DNA of 64,000 nt from Endomychus coccineus (GCA_958510875.1 OY294067.1:100856010-100920009), one strand, 5' to 3'. Numbered from the stretch's first letter, positions 35,520 through 47,703 are shown. Made by a program: numbers and translations. Notes: generated by a model from the sequence alone, not told the origin.

Positions 35520-37425
35520 TATAAATGTGCTGTTTAATTCGAATACTTTCCATTTATATGATAGTTCGAAAACTCACTTTCAAACAATTTGCTAGGTTCC
35601 TTTTTAGGTAGTTTGTGTTGTTATGAGAAAGCAAACATTATTTATGCCAGAGCTAACGGCTATAATGGTTATGCAAATGAGACACGTCGATTTATCCCTA
35701 ACATTTGAATGAGTTATTTGAAGCAGAAATGATTTAGAACAGGTTCCGAATATATTGTAGATATTTCTCTGCTAATACAATAATTTATGAGGAATTATTT
35801 TTTCATCAGTAAAGTCAGTAACCTTGACCGGGTAGAAATTATTTTAACTTCACAATAGATCTATCGAAACGCTTTAAAATCTATAAAATACTCACTTTTA
35901 ACTGAATACATCTTTGAATTATTTGACTGTTTGCATCATTGAGAAGAATAATAAACAGGAAAAAATAATTGTTGAAAACAAATACTCGAATTTAACTTAA
36001 CACAAAAAAAGTAGAAGTATAAATTCATAATCCCTAACAAAAACACTGGAAAACTTAGGTACTAAACTGTTTAATAATTCCTTCTCTGGAATAGTTATTT
36101 AATCCTCCTTCATGCAGTTGTTTCTTCTTGGAAATAATATCTTGGAGCAGTTAATCCTTCTTTGACCAGTGGTTCTTTCTTTGAGGAAATCGAAGAACGG
36201 ATGAAGCTATGATCAGAAAGCAATATTTTTTTTCTGCTGAACTTGAAAACAGCACCACCTCCAAATCAATTTTAATTCGGAAATACAGTATTTAACGAAA
36301 AGCAGATGACACTCATGCTCAGCAATCATTTCATTATCCTATTGAAACAAAATAAGAATATACGTAGTGTATTTATTAATCTATGGTGAAAAAGCCAACA
36401 TTTTAAAATGTTAGTTACTAGTGGCTTACGTTAAGAGCATACATTAAAAATACAAAATGGATGCTCAATTATTGTAAGTGATTTTTTCTTTTTATAATCT
36501 AAATAAACTACTATGAATGGATATAAAGTAACCCAATTTATTTATTAATCTTAATCGAAAACATTGTACTACAGTAAGTGCTAGCTAATTTACTAAATAC
36601 TCTATTTTCGTTGGAATGGATCTCAAAAGTATCGCCTAAGAACATGTATTTTTAATATTTTTTTGATTCTTGTAGCTCACGAATTTTTTTTCATATTCAG
36701 AGGTAACCAAACAAATTTTGAAAAATCATCCATTCTCAATAGAAGTCCGTATACTATACTATTGCCTAAAATATTCTTGAGACTGTAATTACAGATGAAA
36801 CTTGACTATTCGCATCTCGTAGCAGAACTTGGATAAGCGCAAAATTCGATAGGAAAGCATTTGTCAATTTTAGGATAATAGTGAAATAATAATCTTATGA
36901 CAGGTATGATATAGTGTTGCACGGTGGCAATTGAGAAAGATATAACCTAGGAGCGGAACTTATATGTGATTCGAAGAATTGAAATCCACTTGCTTGTATA
37001 AGTATTTTGTCTAATAACATAAATTAATTATCTCCTCTTATCGTATAAGAACAAAATAAATCAAGAGAACTTTCATGATATGTTCTGAGGTTGCAAATTG
37101 ATGCACATAGTCCTTCATCGCAATGAAAATGCTTCATACCATAGCAAAGTAATGGAAAGTTACCAAATACCTTGTCGAAAAAGTAAGTAATACAAGAATG
37201 ATCGAAACAACATAACATTGAATTTGTACAAGTAAGTGACATATTTCTCTTTGTGCCTCTTATCTATAATGCACGTTTTCTAGAAATAAATAACCAAAGT
37301 CCTATAAAAGTGATAAACTACCTGCGGTATACATATAGATTCGAAATATCGGGGTGGTTTAAATGAGACATCAAGTTTGACTTGCTAGAAATTTCCCCAC
37401 TGATTACAATATAAAACATAGAGTT
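35520..37425. other. No supported gene
   Basis: AT-rich. A 72-codon Cys-containing minus-strand frame at 37024-37242 shows no recognised motif. Confidence 0.35.
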
Positions 37426-37429
37426 GTAG

Positions 37430-37540
37430 AACACATTACGTTGTCAATTCGAATATACTTACAATGTAAAGACATAGATCATAATATGACGCCTTCCCAC
37501 ATCTTTATCTGTTTCGAATCATTTTCAAATATATTTTCGG
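37430..37540 (+). repeat. Dispersed repeat copy, family of the 56-kb duplication
   Basis: TTGTCAATTCGAAT, ACATCTTTATCTGTTTCGAATCA and ATATATTTTCGG parallel 56240-56345 and 56600-56710, and partly 55430-55500, in the same order. Confidence 0.5.
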
Positions 37541-37544
37541 TTTC

Positions 37545-38130
37545 TTCCAGTGAGTAAACTATAGGTTCAAGAGTGACTATATTTCATTTCTTTGGACATT
37601 CAGTTATATTGTATATTCAATTAATACTTATTGAAAACGTCTACAGTAGCTAATTGGAGTTTGTATTTTCGAAATAGACATTCTAATGAAATATTTCAGT
37701 CGTTTCCTGCCTTACTGCTGGGCCAAGATCTATATTTATCCTGCTATATATTTAGATGAAATGAGAATTCCAAAAGAATGTTTCGAGGCTTTTATGATGC
37801 GCAAAATTTTTGGTTTCTTGTCTTGACTAACAAAAGAGCTGTGGTTCGCTGGTTAGGTAGCGCCTGGTCAGGCGCGCAGCAGCGAAGAGGTTAAGGGATT
37901 TGTTCACATTTTATCTTAACCTTGATCTTTAAGCAGAACTAATTCAGTAAGAACGTTATGAGACCTCTTCGAACGAAAAAACATTCTCTTCCTGATTGTG
38001 TAAATATTTTCTGCATTTTCCATAAATTTTGTTATATTAGAAAAATATTGTGCTTCGAAATTAGAAGACATGGTTGGCCAATATATTCTTGATCAAGTTA
38101 TCCTTCAACTAGCAGATATTCGGAACGTAA
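37545..38130. other. No gene; small GC-rich hairpin
   Basis: GCGCCTG-GT-CAGGCGC at about 37860-37875 forms a 7-bp GC hairpin in otherwise AT-rich sequence. Its role is unknown. Confidence 0.35.
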
Positions 38131-38137
38131 AATATAT

Positions 38138-38850
38138 ACAGGTTGTCCGGAAATTTATATGCCAAACTTCAGGGTTTTAAATAAAAATAAGAATGAAGTT
38201 TCATATCAACATATGTCCGGAAATGCTTCAATAAATAGGTACGGCGATTCAAAGATGAAAGCTAGAAGATGGTGGCTGAAAGACAGTTTTTTATATCTCA
38301 GGAACAATATGCCAATCCTTTAATCCGGGTAATTCAACATTTATCGATGCAAAAAATTGTACGTTAACGATCGACAACATTTCTTACCAGTTTTTTCTGC
38401 ATTATTCTTAACCGCATACGTTTTTTCCCATTTTTATAGTATTCAGTTTTCTTTAGGTTCATTTAGATCCGAAGTCGTGCTATCTTTTATAGGAAAGAGT
38501 GAATTAATCAACCAAACAGAATAAAATATTCTAAGGAAGGTTTGAAACTTCAGAGTGACAATTCAATTTTGCTGTCACTAGCTGTTACGTTGACTTGCTA
38601 TAAGTTTATTTGCAAAATTAATTGATTCCGATCATTCTCATTCAATAACACAAGTAATTTAAAAATTTTGTTCTTACTTTAAGACAGAGTACACATTTTC
38701 TGAAATGGCTGATATGCATTTCATGTACGGGAAGGCTAATGGTTCTGGTAATGAAGTTCTGAGATATTACCAAGAAGTATTTCCGAATCGTCGAGCTCTC
38801 TTCGAAAATGCATTTGCTCGATTATATCCACGCTCAAATGCAAATGACAC
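38138..38850 (+). pseudogene. IS630/mariner-like element relic D: left end and transposase N-terminus
   Basis: TATACAGGTTGTCCGG at about 38135 has the same TATACAGG start as the near-complete element at 40430. The frame from 38705 begins MADMHFMYGKANG and then reads EVLRYYQEVFPNRR, the N-terminal helix-turn-helix of this transposase family. It degenerates after about 40 residues, and no catalytic part or right end follows. Distance from end to ATG (about 570 bases) is similar to that in the 40-kb element. Confidence 0.6.
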
Positions 38851-39279
38851 ACTTTTATCGAAAGGAACCGACTGTGGCAGAAAATGTACCACTAAGACTG
38901 TATCGGTGATTTCTAAATTCACAATTATTTGGGTGATAAAACAAGTTTTTCCCATATTCAAGAGTTCTGAAAACGTGGTACCCATTTGCTTTCAAAATTC
39001 CCGACATGCTTGCCTTATAGAGTTTTTAGTTTTATAATCGAAATATTGCAAAACTCGGGCAACCACATTATCATCACAAATAATTCTGGCGATAGTTTCA
39101 CCTTTTCCGTTAGGAAATGCATCTTGGTTTGATCCCAAAGAGCGTTTCAGTCTAAGAGATATAATAAATTTTATTTTATTCCATTGGGAGCAATCACGAA
39201 TGATAACTAACTCGCCATTTATTCAAATTCGCCTTGTTTGTATATAAAACCATTCTCAATTACATTTCACATAGAAAAC

Positions 39280-40400
39280 GTGTCCTTGAATGAGGCATTC
39301 TTTGCTTTGTACCCAGTAACATTTGAGAAAAAATGGATAGAGAAAAAACTATTCACAATACTTATTTATGGCTTCTCAGCAGTGAAAAATAAGGACACAT
39401 TCCTGGAGAAGAACCCGATGACGCCATGTCGGCGACTTCGGAACTCAAAATTTTTCCCTTCCATGTTCAGCAGTCTATGTTAGGCCTTAGGCGCGGCCAA
39501 CTTTGGATCACCCAGTAGGCAGGTACATCATTCTCTAGACTAAGATGATATCCGACTGCCGATCAATGTTCATTATAGCCATTTTGTTATGTTACTGACA
39601 CCAAGAGTAAAGCAGCACAATACTGCATTGCTCACGTATCCCAACTCAGTCTCAGAATACCAGTGAATCATGTCGAAACTGTCATCATGTTAGAGGGGTT
39701 TAGTAGCAGCGAAACACTTTTATTTTCTATGATTTCACTAATCCTAGGTGTAGGGTGTAGCCAGTATTGATTTTCCTCCAGAAATACGTTAGATTTTATA
39801 TAATCATTATCAGCTATCAGTAAAACGGGTGAGTACAGATACTAGATGAAGATACAACAAGATTCCATTATCTCCTATTATGAAGAATACGTGATTGTAC
39901 CTACTTAATCACACAGTTGTATGTATTCCAAAATGAAACTTTTATTTACATAATATGGACTGAGAGTGTATTTCGGACTAGGTTTTCATTCAATTGCAGT
40001 TCGGATCAAAGCGATATCCCACACTCTAAAAGCAAATACATATTGCTTATAATAGAGAAAATATTAGAGATCCGTTTCCATCCAAAACAAAAGTAAATAA
40101 GACATGAACGCATTACACGAGAAGACTTGGAAGTTGGCGATCTTGATGTTTAACAGTCAATAAGAAAACTGAATTGAATTTACTACATTTTTCCTATAGT
40201 GAGTGAGGGAATTCCAATCGAATTAGCATCTTGAATCATTTCTTTGCAGCTATTCCATTTGAATAATGTATTATTTGAATAGAATCAGCCGTTACGTGAT
40301 GAAAATTCATTCAAAACTCAAATAAAATAACTGTTAAAACTAGTTTAATGAGTAAACGTGCATATAGTTCATGAACATAGGAGCTCCCTCGAACAAAATA
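39280..40400 (+). repeat. Left arm of a large inverted repeat (about 1.1 kb)
   Basis: Pairs with 42960-44085 as reverse complement. Landmarks are TGAATGAGGCATTCTTTGC, CTTTGGATCACCCAG, CAATGTTCATTATAGCCATT, GGCGATCTTGATG and TTAGCATCTTGAATCA. Identity is roughly 75-80% with indels. The arms enclose the near-complete transposon. Confidence 0.8.
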
Positions 40401-40431
40401 CTGACTTACTACAAAAGTGCTACTTAATATA

Positions 40432-40924
40432 CAGGATGTTCCATCTCAGACGAGCCACCCCGTATATTTCTTATCCCATAGTGAGTGGAAAAATCTCCCG
40501 AAACACGTCGAATGATTTTGTTTGGGGGACATCTTTTGACGTATATTTGAGGCTTGAACGAGCAACCCCCTAATAGGGAGCGCTTCAACCCCTCAAAATT
40601 GAATAGGGGAGAGGGGTTGAGTGATACGTGATTTGAAAGGTCTTGGAAGCCTCTTTACAACGGTGTATGAAAAACGTAAACTTGAACCGTTTTCGCCGAA
40701 TATTAATTTTGTTGCTCGAATGCGCCACCTTGAATATTTTGGTTATTTATACAATGTACAAGCTCATTTTTATTAAGCCTTTTTTACAAACTTAAACAAT
40801 CTTCAAAAAATCACATTCGTGAAAAAATTGAATTGTGTTGTCATGCTTACAATGAAAAAAATTAAATCTGCGTGTTTAAATCAAATGTTCAAATTATCCT
40901 CCATTGACTTCCATACAATAATAC
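40432..40924 (+). repeat. Left terminal inverted repeat (493 bp) of the 40-kb transposon
   Basis: CAGGATGTTCCATC opens the element after TATA. The whole 493 bp is the reverse complement of 42076-42569 at about 95% identity. It contains an inverted copy of the last 15-16 transposase codons plus the 3' untranslated region. Confidence 0.9.
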
Positions 40925-41075
40925 ATTCTCTCAAACTAATAAATAAAAAAACGGCAAAACATTTCCTCATGTTGCCTTTATTTTTTGTTCTTAGAAGGTG
41001 TTTATCTGGTTTTAACGTTTCTTCGATCATCTGTTGAGTTACTACTTTGCTGATTTGTTTAAAATTTCAAAGAAT

Positions 41076-42124
41076 ATGGTGTACACATTGCAAGAACGTG
41101 TTCAGCTGGTTAGCCTTCATTACCAAAATCAAACTTATGCCCGAGCGACTGCAAGGATATTTAACGAAAACCATCCTGAACGTAGCGTTCGCCATAAGTA
41201 CGTAATGGAATTGACTTCAAAATTTGTGGAGACGGCTTCAGTAATGGATAAAAAAGGGCACCCATTGGAATTGTTAATGATGAAGGAGCACCTGTGGCGG
41301 TATTGGGACATGTCCAACTTATGCCAAACACGCAATCTGTACGACAACTTTCTACAGCTTCCGGTATTAGCCAATCTAACGTTTTCAGAATTTTACATAA
41401 ACACAAGTTCCATCCGTACAAAATTAAATTAATTCAGGAATTGAATGATGATGATTGGGATCGAAGGCAAGAGTTTTGCGAAATTATGTTCGAGCGTATC
41501 AACAATAACCCAAATTTCTTGTACAACGTTAGCTTTTCTGACGAATGCACTTTTTTACTTAATGGAGAGGTTAACCGGCATAACTGTAGAATTTGGAGCG
41601 ATACAAATCCTCATGTATTTCGAGAAGCTCACACTCAACATCGGGAAAAGCTAAACGTTTGGGTAGCAATTTTGGGAGAACACTTAATTTGACCTCTGTT
41701 TATTCCTGGTAATTTAAATGGCGAAATTTATCTTGAAATATTGGAAAATGCGAATGATTCGTTAATAACTGAACAATTAGAAAACGATCCTCTACTACTT
41801 GAACAACAATTGCATTTCCAACAGGACGGAGTTCGCCAATACCTCAATTTGCAATACCCCGGTCGTTGGATTGGAAGAAGAGGTCCTATGGAGTGGCCTG
41901 CCCGATCTCCTGACCTGAACCCTCTGAACTTCTTCTTGTGGGGACATCTTAAGTCCGAGATTTTTGTGACTCAGCCTGGAAATTTGGACGAACTACGCCA
42001 ACGAACTATAAATGAGTGCCGTCAAATAACTCCAATTATGCTGAACCATGTTAGAGGCGGTTTTCAGTCAAGATTGTATTATTGTATGGAAGTCAATGGA
42101 GGACAATTTGAACATTTGATTTAA
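41076..42124 (+). pseudogene. Transposase of the 40-kb transposon, disabled
   Basis: Starts MVYTLQERVQLVSLHYQN, an N-terminal helix-turn-helix. A one-base shift in an A/G run near 41250 moves the frame before NDEGAPVAVLGHVQ. The second helix-turn-helix (SVRQLSTASGISQSNVFRIL) and the catalytic domain follow. First Asp is in FSDECTF. A TGA at 41690-41692 interrupts a position normally Gly (HLI-stop-PLF). Second Asp is in FQQDGV and the third in SPDLNPLNFFLWG. Only 28 residues separate the second and third Asp, and the usual GAPPH stretch after QQD is missing, pointing to an in-frame deletion of about 8 codons. Without these lesions it would be about 345-355 residues. It cannot make active protein. 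Confidence 0.85.
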
Positions 42125-42569
42125 ACACGCAGATTTAATTTTTTTCATTGTAAGCATGACAACACAATTCAATTTTTTCACGAATGTGATTTTTTGAAGA
42201 TTGTTTAAGTTTGTGAAAAAGGCTTAATAAAAATGAGCTTGTACATTGTGCAAATAACCAAAATATTCAAGGTGGCGCATTCGAGCAACAAAATTAATTT
42301 TCGGCGAAAACGGTTCATCAAATTTATGTTTTTCATATACCGTTGTAAAGAGGCTTCCAAGACCTTTCAAATGACGTATCACTCAACCCCTCTCCCCTAT
42401 TCAATTTTGAAGCGTTGAAGCACCCCCTATTAGGGGGTTGCTCGTTCAAGCCTCAAATATACGTCAAAAGATGTCCCCCAAACAAAATCATTCGACGTGT
42501 TTCGGGAGATTTTTCCACTCACTATGGGATAAGAAATATACGGGATCGCTCGTCTGATGGAACATCCTG
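42076..42569 (-). repeat. Right terminal inverted repeat (494 bp) of the 40-kb transposon
   Basis: Partner of 40432-40924. It begins inside the transposase reading frame, so the last residues of the protein are encoded within the repeat itself. Confidence 0.9.
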
Positions 42570-42574
42570 TATAA

Positions 42575-42955
42575 CTTTAATGACAATTTTAGGTTAGATG
42601 GCCAACCTAACCAAATTGAGTTCGACACATTGAGGGATTAACGATAGACGAACGGAAAATCTAATTACACAAATTTAACAAAGGAGAATTATTGAGTACC
42701 TAGTTGTTGATCGCTCCATAGGATATGAGACTTCTTAAATTTATTAATATCTAGAGATTCCAGAAAATTTAATGTATTTCTTTATTGCTATTGAAGGATT
42801 ATCAAATACTAAATAATCCTCTCCAGTAGAATTTGCATGATCAGATTTACCGTTTGTACCTAGTTAATCGTTTAGTTCCTCAATGGGTAAAATTCCAATA
42901 ACCATCTGTCCTAAAATTGGGATTGAAGTTGTGTATTAGGTAGCTCTTTTGTAGT
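42575..42955. other. Loop sequence between transposon and right arm; no gene
   Basis: AT-rich single-copy sequence. It fills the loop of the large inverted repeat on the right of the transposon. Confidence 0.45.
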
Positions 42956-42959
42956 CAAT

Positions 42960-44085
42960 TAGATGTTTGTAATATTTGTCACTGTGTAAGTGAAACTATA
43001 ATCACATTTATTTATTAAACTAGTGAAAATCGAACTTTCAATAGTTGTTTATTTAAGATTAGAATGGATTTTCACCACGTAATATTCAGAATAATATATC
43101 ATTCGTATGGAGTGACTACAAAAGAATTGATTCAAGATGCTAATATTCGATTGGAATTTACTAACTCCCTATAAGAAAAATACAGTAAATTCAATTCAGT
43201 TCCCTTATTGACTGTTAAGCATCAAGATCGACAATTTCCAAGTCTTCCATTCTCGTGTAATGCGTTCATGTTTTATTTACTTTTGTTTTGGAGGGAAACG
43301 GCGCGTTTTAATATTTTCTCTATTATAAGCAATATGTATTTACTTCGTGAGTGTGGGATATCGTTTTGATGTGAAATGCAATTGAAAGAAAAAGTAGTTC
43401 GAAATACCCTTTCAGTTCATCTATAGATAATAGTTTCATGTTGGAATATATTCTGACTTTTGTTTTACAACAGCGTGATTGAGTGATCACAATCAGGTGA
43501 GGAAATCTAGTTGTATTTTCATTTATTATTCATACTTGCTCATTTAACTAATGATTGATGATGATTATATAATAGCTTACGTATATCTGGAGGAAAATTA
43601 TACTAGCTACACCTATGATTTGTGAAATCACAGAAAACTGAGGTGTTTGGAAGTTTCTAAAGTACTCAATCATGATGACAGTTTAGGAATGATTTAGCGG
43701 TACTGGGTTGAGGTACGTGAGTCATCCGGTAATCTGCTATACTCTTGATATCAGGAACATAACAAAATGGCCATAATGAACATTGACCGTCAGTCGGTTA
43801 CCATCTAAGTCCACTGAATGATGTAGCCGCTGGGTGATCCAAAGTCGGTGCCCGAGTCCAACTACGGCAAAAATGAAGAAGATAATTGAATTCTGAACCC
43901 ATGATCTGAAATATGATAGCCTGAGGTATATTCACCTTTTTTCCACGAATTTACTCATATTTTTCACAACTGGGGAGCCCTAAGTTTAGTAAATATTTTT
44001 TTCTCTATCTATTTTTGCTTGAAAGTTATTGGGAACAAAGTCAAAATATGACTCATTCAGTAAATCACATCAAGGGGGGTTAAAT
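42960..44085 (-). repeat. Right arm of the large inverted repeat
   Basis: Reverse complement of 39280-40400. Its inner end contains the dispersed repeat seen at 20-115 and 59040-59115, so the arms probably belong to a larger repeat family. Confidence 0.8.
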
Positions 44086-44089
44086 CAAG

Positions 44090-44470
44090 TTTTCTTGAAA
44101 AATTATTGATAATTGATTATAAGAATCGCGATTATGAGTAAATATTTCATTTTACATTCTTTTTGAACACGCCTCATAGCCAAGTTGATTCACTGAAAGT
44201 CACTGTTGAAATAGAACATATGTTCTACCTTTTCTTAATATTAACATTATAAAAGATGGTAATTACTTGGAATTCGACATATTCAAAGAACTCACTCGAA
44301 CAAATAGATAGCAGACTCAGTTGAACCTTTTAACTATAAAATAGCTTCTTTCAATAGTCTTGTTCGTGGATTATTGAAAGTCCCTTTGAGTCAGTTATGA
44401 TAACGAAGTTGAGAAACTTCAGTAAATAGCATTGGACAATGATCTTTGATCAATAATTTGGTTTTTATAC
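44090..44470. other. No gene seen
   Basis: AT-rich spacer beyond the right arm. The matching sequence beyond the left arm shows no similarity, which sets the arm limits. Confidence 0.4.
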
Positions 44471-44479
44471 GGAAATAGG

Positions 44480-44995
44480 AACGCAACCAACAAACCGAAT
44501 AATAGTTCAACACAATTCGAAATTTTCACTCATCATCCTTCAGTAATTAATAAAATTCATAATTGGTTTCCTGAATTGGCAATACTACCCGTTTACAGAT
44601 GTAAGAACAAGTTCGAATACCGTTCAGGTAATACCTTCGATATAGTGTCCTACTTCGACAAATCCGAAATTTACAAAATTGATTGTAAGTCGTGTTCAAA
44701 ACGCTAGCTGGGTCAAACTAGAAGTAACATTTTAACTCGGCTTAAAGAACAATTAGCCCATATAAAGGAAAATATGGTAAACAGTCAGCGTTAGCAATCC
44801 ATATTTCAGAAAAAGGCCACATAGTTTTACAAGGAGGTTTATCATTTTTAAAGGAATGAACGGACAAATATCTAAGTAAGTTAGAAGAGATGGAAATGTA
44901 TGAATCAAAAAGCAATTTATTAAATGTCGATTTATCCTCAGCAGAGGGTAGCCCCTTATACCCATTATTAACCCCGACCAGTATTTAAACAGGCA
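44480..44995 (+). pseudogene. GIY-YIG domain relic, copy 3 (best preserved)
   Basis: Plus strand reads LPVYRCKNKFEY, EIYKIDCKSC and LGQTRSNILTRLKEQLAHIK, a recognisable GIY-YIG core with the Arg and Lys-Glu-His-like positions. SALAIHISEKGHIV and DKYLSKLEEMEMYESKSNLL follow, then NVDLSSAEGSPLYPLL. Three frames are needed to read it, so it is dead. Same family as 15824-16060 and 20340-20690; distinct from the 6.9-kb and 62-kb Penelope copies. Confidence 0.7.
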
Positions 44996-44999
44996 CAAA

Positions 45000-46070
45000 C
45001 AAACAGTTTACTCTGATAATGGCTACTTGTTAGTTGGGAGATCCTCAGTATTTTAGTGGATAAGGGTGATTATCTCTTATTCATAATATTAACAATTTTC
45101 GCCGGAACTGGAGCACCTTCTCCTTAATAACAATACCAAATAAGTGACACGAATTACCGAAGAAAACATTTCTATAGCTGATTCGCAAATTGATGTAGAC
45201 ATCGAGGAAATCAATTCAAGCAAATCACGCCACTTTCTAAACTGAAATATGAAAACTTGTATATTATTAGGGGAAACGTTTTTTGCAATTTGGTCACCAA
45301 TAATTGCAGTTGACTTTTGGAAAATTGATTGATGGGAGTATTGAATAGGATTTTCAGATATCTGTAGAGGAAATCGACAGCTATGCAATTTCTGGTCAGC
45401 AACATGGTAGTGTAATTAACATAATGGTTCTAGCTGTTCGAATTCTGAAATATTCATGGGAATAGCATGCGAAGTAGAATCAGTATCATTATATCTCAAT
45501 TTTGGTTATCAAAACCAGATTTAATAATTCGTGCACTTGACAGCAATTATTTTCAACAGGATGCTTAGTAGAAAAGTTTTATATTACTCATCGCATTCTG
45601 AACAATTGATATAAAAATCAATATTTCACAATCCTCCAACGCATACATGAACAAATGTACATACTCACATGTAGTAACGTATGTAACAGATTGCGTTATT
45701 TTAACAAACGTTATGAGATGTGAATATGAAAAATTCCACTTATTTATGACTGTATTTCTGGAAGCATTAGGATAATCAAGTATGCACGTACAGGTACCTA
45801 TCTTCTTTTATTTTGATCCTCCCATTTCTCTTGTAATAGTTATATTACAATGAATTAATTTAATTGCTTAATAGTACATAATTCAATGAGAATTAAGCTA
45901 AAATAGATTTTGGAAAATCGTGATCAGGTGAGGAAGAGAACGTCATCCAGAGGACTGCTCCCATTGCTGATTAATAAAATCAGGGAGCTCCTGCGATTTT
46001 GTAATTTGCTTGGATAAAGTTATCTCGTTTATTATGACTATAATAATTAGATTTCCGTTTTTCATTCAAC
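45000..46070. other. No supported gene
   Basis: Minus-strand frames at 45089-45388 and 45211-45405 overlap and lack motifs. Possible decayed transposase 5' sequence toward 46 kb. Confidence 0.35.
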
Positions 46071-46077
46071 TACGATT

Positions 46078-46560
46078 TTGTTTATCATAGAACCTTACTC
46101 CTTTCAACATTATGTCGGCGAGCGTATTACTTTCAATTGTAATGGCTATAGAGGCATAATAAGAAACTATTTCATTCCTGAATTGAGTAACAGTAATGTG
46201 GAGGAAATGTGGTTCCTACAGAACGGCGCTAGATGCCATACAGTCCATGTAATGGAGGATATATGTTAGGAAACGTTCTACGAACAAGTTTATTCCTGAA
46301 ATGAAGATGTTATTTGGCCACCTTGATTTTGTAACTTAACGCCACTGGATTATCTCCCGTGGGGATTTTTGATGTATGCAGAAACCAGCAACGTTGAACC
46401 ACTTGGACACTCAAATCTCAGTTTGAAAGTTTGGTGTCTCGAATTCCAAAATGTTGAGGACTCAGTTTCAGTATTTTCCTTGGCACTCCATGGCAAACAG
46501 AAAACGTTTCCACAATCCGCTATTTTGAGAGCTGAATATTTGATGAACTGTTCAGTATAG
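46078..46560 (+). pseudogene. IS630/mariner-like transposase relic E (catalytic half)
   Basis: Reads ITFNCNGYRGIIRNYFIPEL, EEMWFLQNGARCHTVHVMED, then after two stops WPP-stop-FCNLTPLDYLPWG, then a tail to 46560. It is the catalytic part of the family, but the second catalytic Asp is Asn (QNGA for QDGA), and the third is Asn too (CNLTPLDY for CDLTPLDY). Spacing between these positions is about 36, the family norm, unlike the 28 of the 40-kb element. Confidence 0.75.
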
Positions 46561-46621
46561 GTATAGGTAATGAGTGATAAAACTCAAGAAACAGTAAAAG
46601 ATCTTCTTGACTTCATTATAA

Positions 46622-47030
46622 TATACAGGGTGAACCATTTGGAGAGGTTGAGTGATTTTAACACATGCGTTTTGAATCTACTGGTACCTAAATAATCGTT
46701 CTATACAAAAAATTTGTGTGTTTTGTGGCGTATAGCACAAGTACATTTCTAGCTCTTTCACGAATATTGAAAAAGAATTTGGTTCGAAAGGACATTCTCC
46801 AGATATATTGCCATTTGCATGAGTAAAAAATGGATGGTGTAGTAAACCTTCTGGCGTTATGCAATCATGGTTATAAAATCTATAAGAATGCCAGAAATGT
46901 TCAAACAAGCATAATGGAAAGTTCAGAAGTTAAAAGTGCGGCGTATGGTAACGACTTTGAAATGATAAAATATGTGTTATATGTATGTTAGCTTATGCAT
47001 CCCAAATCTAAAAAAAAAAATAAACGACAG
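46622..47030. other. Possible transposon end (TATACAGGGTG) and spacer
   Basis: ATATACAGGGTGAACC at about 46622 resembles the outer end of the TACAGG-type elements at 38.1 and 40.4 kb, but faces away from relic E. No partner end was found. The remaining sequence has no supported gene. Confidence 0.3.
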
Positions 47031-47700
47031 AAAGATAGCGCCGGTCAGTTTTGTGTTATTGCCTAAAATAATATTTTTGTAATTTGCCTCCATTTTGATT
47101 TTCTAATTGACCCATTAACGAACGCAACGTCATCACTCGCCGTGTCTTAATATCCAAAAAAGCACGGAACTTTTTACGAAAATTTTTAGGTTGGCGAGCT
47201 TGATGCGGAATTATCTTGTCATCGTTATGTCAGTTTAAATGACAGTGTCGAGCGTCAACAACTCAAGAAGAGAAAGTCGCCGACGTGTTCAGTGGAAAAA
47301 TTGATTTCAGCTAATACACAATATGGTTTAGATATTTGTACTAATAGTCGTTTTCTAGTGTTATTGCTCTTTCCAGTAGAGACGAAACTAAAATTACGGA
47401 AACAATGGTTTTATAGAAATGGAATTCATGGCAGAACATTGTGGAAGATCCAAGAATTTTATAATGTGTAATACGTTCGCAATAAATAATATTAAAGTTT
47501 ATAATTTCGCTTCATTTATACACAGTAATTAAATTATTTCAATAAACACGCCACGGTTCGCTGCAGGCTGCCATCTACTTTCCACGGCACTGTGTTTTGA
47601 GGTTATTAACCATTGACCAAAGTCCAGAACTGAAGAAGAATAATTAACAATCAACAACGTAAATAATAAATGTTTTATTGCTAACGAAGACAAACTCTTA
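47031..47700. other. 3' flank of the recombinase gene; no gene
   Basis: Somewhat GC-richer sequence, possibly the element's 3' region. Element ends could not be defined. Confidence 0.35.
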
Positions 47701-47703
47701 ATT

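Larger units (their letters stand above)
40432..42569 (+). mobile_element. Near-complete IS630/Tc1-mariner-like transposon, 2.14 kb
   Basis: The element runs from CAGGATG to CATCCTG and is flanked on both sides by TA within TATA, matching TA target duplication of this superfamily. It has one transposase gene and unusually long terminal inverted repeats. The arms of the element are still about 95% identical, so it is younger than the surrounding large inverted repeat, whose loop it occupies. Confidence 0.9.

Noticed and set aside
37855..37880. GC hairpin as a transcription terminator
   Set aside because: No T run follows and the sequence is eukaryotic, where such terminators do not apply.
41135..41421. 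Two minus-strand frames of 79-86 codons
   Set aside because: They are antisense shadows of the transposase at 41076-42124.
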